DNA from: Rhodanobacter sp. B04
GTDB lineage: Bacteria > Pseudomonadota > Gammaproteobacteria > Xanthomonadales > Rhodanobacteraceae
NCBI RefSeq assembly: GCF_002001125.1
Contig: NZ_MUNV01000008.1
Span: 62,001-126,000 of the forward strand
Length of the DNA: 64,000 nucleotides
Direction of reading: 5' to 3'
The notes under the pieces were generated by a model. The model did no database searches. It was not told the origin of the DNA and saw only the letters and a program-made list of their open reading frames with translations. A program made the translations under genes and the position numbers. Shown here piece by piece: positions 60,707 to 64,000 of the stretch. Each line of letters starts with the position of its first letter. Position 1 is the first letter of the stretch.

Positions 60707-62167
60707 TCAAGGTGATTGGACCAAACCAGTGTCGATACCGGCGGCGAGCTGTTCGCCCCAGGCCTGCAGCTGATCGAGCAGGGGCAGCTTGTCTTGCGCC
60801 GGCGGATCTTCGCGCAATTCGGCGATGCGGGTGAAGTAGTCTTCCAGGGTCAGGCCGGTCAACGCCGTGTGGCGCGTCAAGCGCGCCTGCCGGAAACGTT
60901 CCCAGCGCGAATGCTCGCCGGCATCCAGGGTATCCGGCCAGTTGCGTGCACGGTAGCGAAACAGCAGCTCCGGATAACGCGGGTCGCGGAATGGAAAGGC
61001 GCGCCTGCCCAGCTCCGCCGGCGGCGTGGCACGTACCTGGGCCAGCAGCTTCTTGTCGGCGTCGGGCAGGAAGCCGCCACCGTACAGCGCCAGCTCGGGG
61101 TCCTCCGGCGGCGGCAGTTCGGCGGCGCGCTGGAACACGCGGCGCAGCTTTTCGGTCAGCCCCTCCACCGCGCGCAGGGTATCGCGATGCGCGATGCAAC
61201 GGTCGAGGTCCAGTTGCAGACGATTCAAGTCGGTACCTTGCAGTACGGACAACGGCGCCAGCGCCGGTGCGTGATTGGCGCGCACGGTACGCAGCGGGAT
61301 GCGCCCGACGCCTTCCGGCAGGTCGGCGCGCGCGGTGAAGATGCGGTCGGCGATCTCGTCCTCGTCCAGCGCCAGCCATTCGGCCGGGTCGCTGGCCAGG
61401 TCGTACACGATCACTTCGCCGGCACGACTCGGATGTGGCGCCAGCGGCGCGATCACCGCCAGGCAATGCCGGCTGGCCGGATAGCGCGAGGACACATGCA
61501 CCACCGGTGTCATGTTCACCACGTCGAGCAGCTCGAACACCTTCTGCTTGCGGCGCAGGCCGTAATACCAGTCCCACAGCCGTGGCTGGCGCACGCGGAT
61601 CAGCCGGGCCAGACCGATCAGCGCGTATACGTCGGAGAGTGCATCGTGCGCGCGCTCCTGTTTCAGCTGGTTGGCGCTGGCCAGGTGCTCCAGCTTGAAG
61701 CTGGGCGTGCCGTCGTCTCGCGCCGGCCAGACGATGCCTTCCGGGCGCAGTGCCTGGCACAGGCGCACCAGGTCGATCAGGTCCCAGCGCGAGTTGCCGT
61801 TTTCCCACTCGCGGCCGTACGGCTCGTAGAAGTTGCGGTACAGCATCTGCCGGGTGAACTCGTCGTCGAAACGCAGCGAGTTGTAGCCGACGCCGCAGGT
61901 GCCCGGTTCGGCCAGTTGCTCGTGCACGCGTGCGGCGAATTCGGCCTCGCTGACGCCTTCGCGTTCGGCCTGTTGCGGGGTGATGCCGGTGATCAGGCAG
62001 GCATCCGGGTGCGGCGGCATCTCGCGTGGTGGCTTGCCGTAGAACATCACCGGCGCACCGATGATTTCCAGCTCCGGCGTGGTACGGATGCCGGCGAACT
62101 GCAGTGGACGGTCACGGCGCGGGTCGGCGCCGGAGGTCTCGTAGTCGTGCCAGAAGAAGGTCTGCAT
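60707..62167 (-). CDS. sbcB: Exodeoxyribonuclease I
   Basis: A 486-residue 3'-5' single-strand exonuclease. The DEDD residues are in [28 protein letters not shown] and [17 protein letters not shown]; the SH3-like domain and C-terminal helical domain ([21 protein letters not shown]) complete it. ATG 62167 starts [11 protein letters not shown]; the longer upstream frame has no homology. It is divergent from orn, another DEDD exonuclease. Confidence 0.95.
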   Translation of the reverse strand: MQTFFWHDYETSGADPRRDRPLQFAGIRTTPELEIIGAPVMFYGKPPREMPPHPDACLITGITPQQAEREGVSEAEFAARVHEQLAEPGTCGVGYNSLRFDDEFTRQMLYRNFYEPYGREWENGNSRWDLIDLVRLCQALRPEGIVWPARDDGTPSFKLEHLASANQLKQERAHDALSDVYALIGLARLIRVRQPRLWDWYYGLRRKQKVFELLDVVNMTPVVHVSSRYPASRHCLAVIAPLAPHPSRAGEVIVYDLASDPAEWLALDEDEIADRIFTARADLPEGVGRIPLRTVRANHAPALAPLSVLQGTDLNRLQLDLDRCIAHRDTLRAVEGLTEKLRRVFQRAAELPPPEDPELALYGGGFLPDADKKLLAQVRATPPAELGRRAFPFRDPRYPELLFRYRARNWPDTLDAGEHSRWERFRQARLTRHTALTGLTLEDYFTRIAELREDPPAQDKLPLLDQLQAWGEQLAAGIDTGLVQSP

Positions 62168-62237
62168 GGGGCCGATGATCGCATGCTCCAAAGTCGAAGC
62201 GGCAAGACTGATAAACTCGCTGGCACAAGGAGAGCTC

Positions 62238-62804
62238 ATGAGCCAAGCCCACGAAGACAACCTGATCTGGATCGATCTGGAAATGACCGGCCTCGATACC
62301 GACAACGACTCGATTCTGGAGATCGCCACGGTCGTCACCGACAAGCATCTCAACGTGCTGGCCGAAGGACCGGTCTTCGCGATCCGTCATGAAATCGACC
62401 GGCTGGAGTCGATGGACAGCTGGAACTGCAACCAGCACCACAAGTCCGGCCTGTGGCGACAGGTGCTGATCTCGGAGACCGATCACGCGATGGCCGAGCA
62501 GGCCACGGTCGATTTCCTGCGCGCATGGGTGCCGCCGGGGAAGTCGCCGATGTGCGGCAACTCGATCTGCCAGGACCGGCGCTTCATGCACCGGCAGATG
62601 CCGCGGCTGGAGCGTTATTTCCATTACCGCAACCTGGATGTCTCCACGCTCAAGGAGCTGGCCCGGCGCTGGGCGCCGAACATCGCCAAGAGTTTCGGCA
62701 AGGAATCGGCGCATACGGCGTTGTCGGATATCCGCGATTCGATTGCCGAGTTGCGTCACTACCGCAGCTACATGGGCGAGTTGGGCGGTCAGGTCGAGGT
62801 CTGA
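62238..62804 (+). CDS. orn: Oligoribonuclease
   Basis: A 188-residue DEDDh exonuclease that degrades dinucleotides, including pGpG from cyclic-di-GMP breakdown. Catalytic residues are in [25 protein letters not shown] and [14 protein letters not shown] (His and Asp). AAGGAGAG lies just before ATG 62238. It completes the c-di-GMP turnover seen in this window with the HD-GYP and GGDEF proteins. Confidence 0.97.
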   Translation: MSQAHEDNLIWIDLEMTGLDTDNDSILEIATVVTDKHLNVLAEGPVFAIRHEIDRLESMDSWNCNQHHKSGLWRQVLISETDHAMAEQATVDFLRAWVPPGKSPMCGNSICQDRRFMHRQMPRLERYFHYRNLDVSTLKELARRWAPNIAKSFGKESAHTALSDIRDSIAELRHYRSYMGELGGQVEV

Positions 62805-62855
62805 CATTGACCTGTTGCCAATCGGCATGATGCCGGATCAGTTTGGGAGTTGAAC

Positions 62856-63764
62856 ATGTCGATCGATCTGTTTGCGCCGGTGCTGGACTGTGCCGGGCGT
62901 CCGTTGCGGCTCGATCGGCCGCGCGTGGTCGGCATCCTCAATCTCACCCCGGATTCGTTCTCCGACGGCGGTGCGCACGCCAGCGTGGATGCGGCGGTGG
63001 CGCACGGCCTGTGCATGGTGGAAGAGGGCGCCGACATGCTGGACGTCGGCGGCGAATCCACCCGGCCTGGCGCGGCGGATGTCTCGGTCGAGGAAGAGTT
63101 GCGGCGTGTGCTGCCGGTGATCGAACAGCTGATCGCGCGCACCACGTTGCCGATTGCGATCGACACCTCCAAGCCGGAGGTGATGCGTGCCGCGGTGGCT
63201 GCCGGTGCCGGCATGATCAACGACGTGTATGCGTTGCGCCGCGACGGCGCGCTGGATGCCGTCGCCGAGCTGGGCGTGCCGGTATGCCTGATGCACATGC
63301 AGGGCGAGCCACGCAGCATGCAGGCCGATCCGCACTACGACGACGTGGTCGGCGAGGTGCACCGCTTCCTCACCGACCGGCTGTTCGCCTGCGAACTGGC
63401 CGGCATCGACCGGCGCAAGGTGATGCTCGATCCCGGTTTCGGTTTCGGCAAGACACTGGAGCACAATCTGGCCCTGCTGTGTGCGCTGGAGCGCTTCGCC
63501 AGCCTGGGCAGTGGCGTGTATGCCGGGCTGTCGCGCAAATCGATGATCGGCACGCTGACCGGTCGCGCCGAGCCTGCGGATCGTGCCGCCGGCTCGGCGG
63601 CGGCCGCGTTGATTGCGGTTCAGCGAGGGGCCCGCATGGTGCGTGTGCACGATGTGGCCGCCACGGTGGATGCGCTGGCAGTCTGGCAGGCGGTTCATGC
63701 GGTCGATGCAGCGCCGCGACGTGACGAGAAAACCGCCGCGCCGCGCTGGCCCGACGACGACTGA
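62856..63764 (+). CDS. folP: Dihydropteroate synthase
   Basis: A 302-residue TIM-barrel enzyme condensing pABA with dihydropterin pyrophosphate, the sulfonamide target. The full motif set is visible: [80 protein letters not shown] and [15 protein letters not shown] 62856 is preferred to TTG 62850; GGGAG is upstream. glmM follows, the common proteobacterial order. Confidence 0.96.
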   Translation: MSIDLFAPVLDCAGRPLRLDRPRVVGILNLTPDSFSDGGAHASVDAAVAHGLCMVEEGADMLDVGGESTRPGAADVSVEEELRRVLPVIEQLIARTTLPIAIDTSKPEVMRAAVAAGAGMINDVYALRRDGALDAVAELGVPVCLMHMQGEPRSMQADPHYDDVVGEVHRFLTDRLFACELAGIDRRKVMLDPGFGFGKTLEHNLALLCALERFASLGSGVYAGLSRKSMIGTLTGRAEPADRAAGSAAAALIAVQRGARMVRVHDVAATVDALAVWQAVHAVDAAPRRDEKTAAPRWPDDD

Positions 63765-63853
63765 GCGCCGTGGCAGATGAATGTTTGAGGAGGGCGGCGC
63801 AGTACCATGCTTCGCCGCAGGGACAGGGAAACCCATTGGGATCGCAGCACACG

Positions 63854-64000
63854 ATGAATCAACGCAAATATTTCGGCACGGACGGCATTCGCGGCATGGT
63901 CGGGCAGTGGCCGATCAGCGCGGACTTCATGTTGCGGCTGGGCCGTGCCGTAGGCAGCGTGCTTGCACGAGACGGCAAGGATCGGCCCAAGGTGCTGATC
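63854..64000 (+). CDS. glmM: Phosphoglucosamine mutase, 5' part
   Basis: The first 49 codons, running off the window. [18 protein letters not shown] followed by [12 protein letters not shown] is the GlmM N-terminus; the enzyme makes glucosamine-1-phosphate for peptidoglycan and LPS. The active-site Ser lies beyond the window. Confidence 0.95.
   Translation, partial: MNQRKYFGTDGIRGMVGQWPISADFMLRLGRAVGSVLARDGKDRPKVLI

Overview
The window is one 64 kb stretch of a high-GC gammaproteobacterial chromosome. Housekeeping gene content and order (aat, trxB, ald, ftsK, lolA, rarA, serS plus tRNA-Ser, ligA, epmA, orn, folP, glmM), several TonB- and beta-barrel-type envelope genes and the style of its small palindromic repeats point to Xanthomonadales, most likely a Rhodanobacteraceae member (Rhodanobacter/Dyella/Luteibacter type). 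The genus assignment is inference. There are no rRNA genes, no CRISPR array, no prophage and only one broken insertion sequence.

Layout. Positions 1-19.1 kb are mostly core genes: the end of an HD-GYP protein, aat and an acetyltransferase, trxB, ald, ftsK, lolA, a DUF1275 membrane protein, a large beta-propeller diguanylate cyclase, a TonB receptor with an overlapping acid phosphatase behind a convincing Pho box, then rarA and serS. At 19.16-19.6 kb lies the strangest locus: two tandem chimeric repeats, each starting with the 5' half of tRNA-Ser and carrying a string of conserved hairpins inserted in the anticodon loop, followed by an intact tRNA-Ser(UGA). Directly downstream is a small, lower-GC accessory island (19.6-22.0 kb): an orphan RHS-core protein with a translationally coupled small exported protein (effector/immunity-like), a degenerate copy of the tRNA 3' end, and the 3' remnant of an IS5-type transposase.

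Positions 22-48 kb are accessory and regulatory: a MocR-type regulator divergent from an outer-membrane-type protein, a DUF1579-like exported protein and a broken SRPBCC gene, a bufferin (copper-binding RiPP) locus bufA-bufB-bufC with AraC regulator, DoxX, thioredoxin and CcdA-like genes nearby, a patatin, a serine beta-lactamase-fold hydrolase, a lipocalin-like/LysR divergent pair with a perfect operator palindrome, a double retropepsin-TPR protein, a MarR-controlled isochorismatase/MFS operon, a GlxA-type regulator with a cytochrome P460 gene, a sedolisin peptidase, a DUF2252 protein with a lone receiver protein, and an Nramp transporter. Positions 48-64 kb return to mostly core functions: phrB, a KefB-type antiporter, a drug MFS pump, rnk behind a terminator-bearing leader, a PAP2 protein, ligA-epmA-VOC, aqpZ, an MHS-type transporter, a DUF2461 protein, sbcB, orn, folP and the start of glmM.

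Gene starts were chosen by Shine-Dalgarno match, overlap with the upstream stop codon, signal peptides and family length. All family names come from reading the translations; no database search was run.
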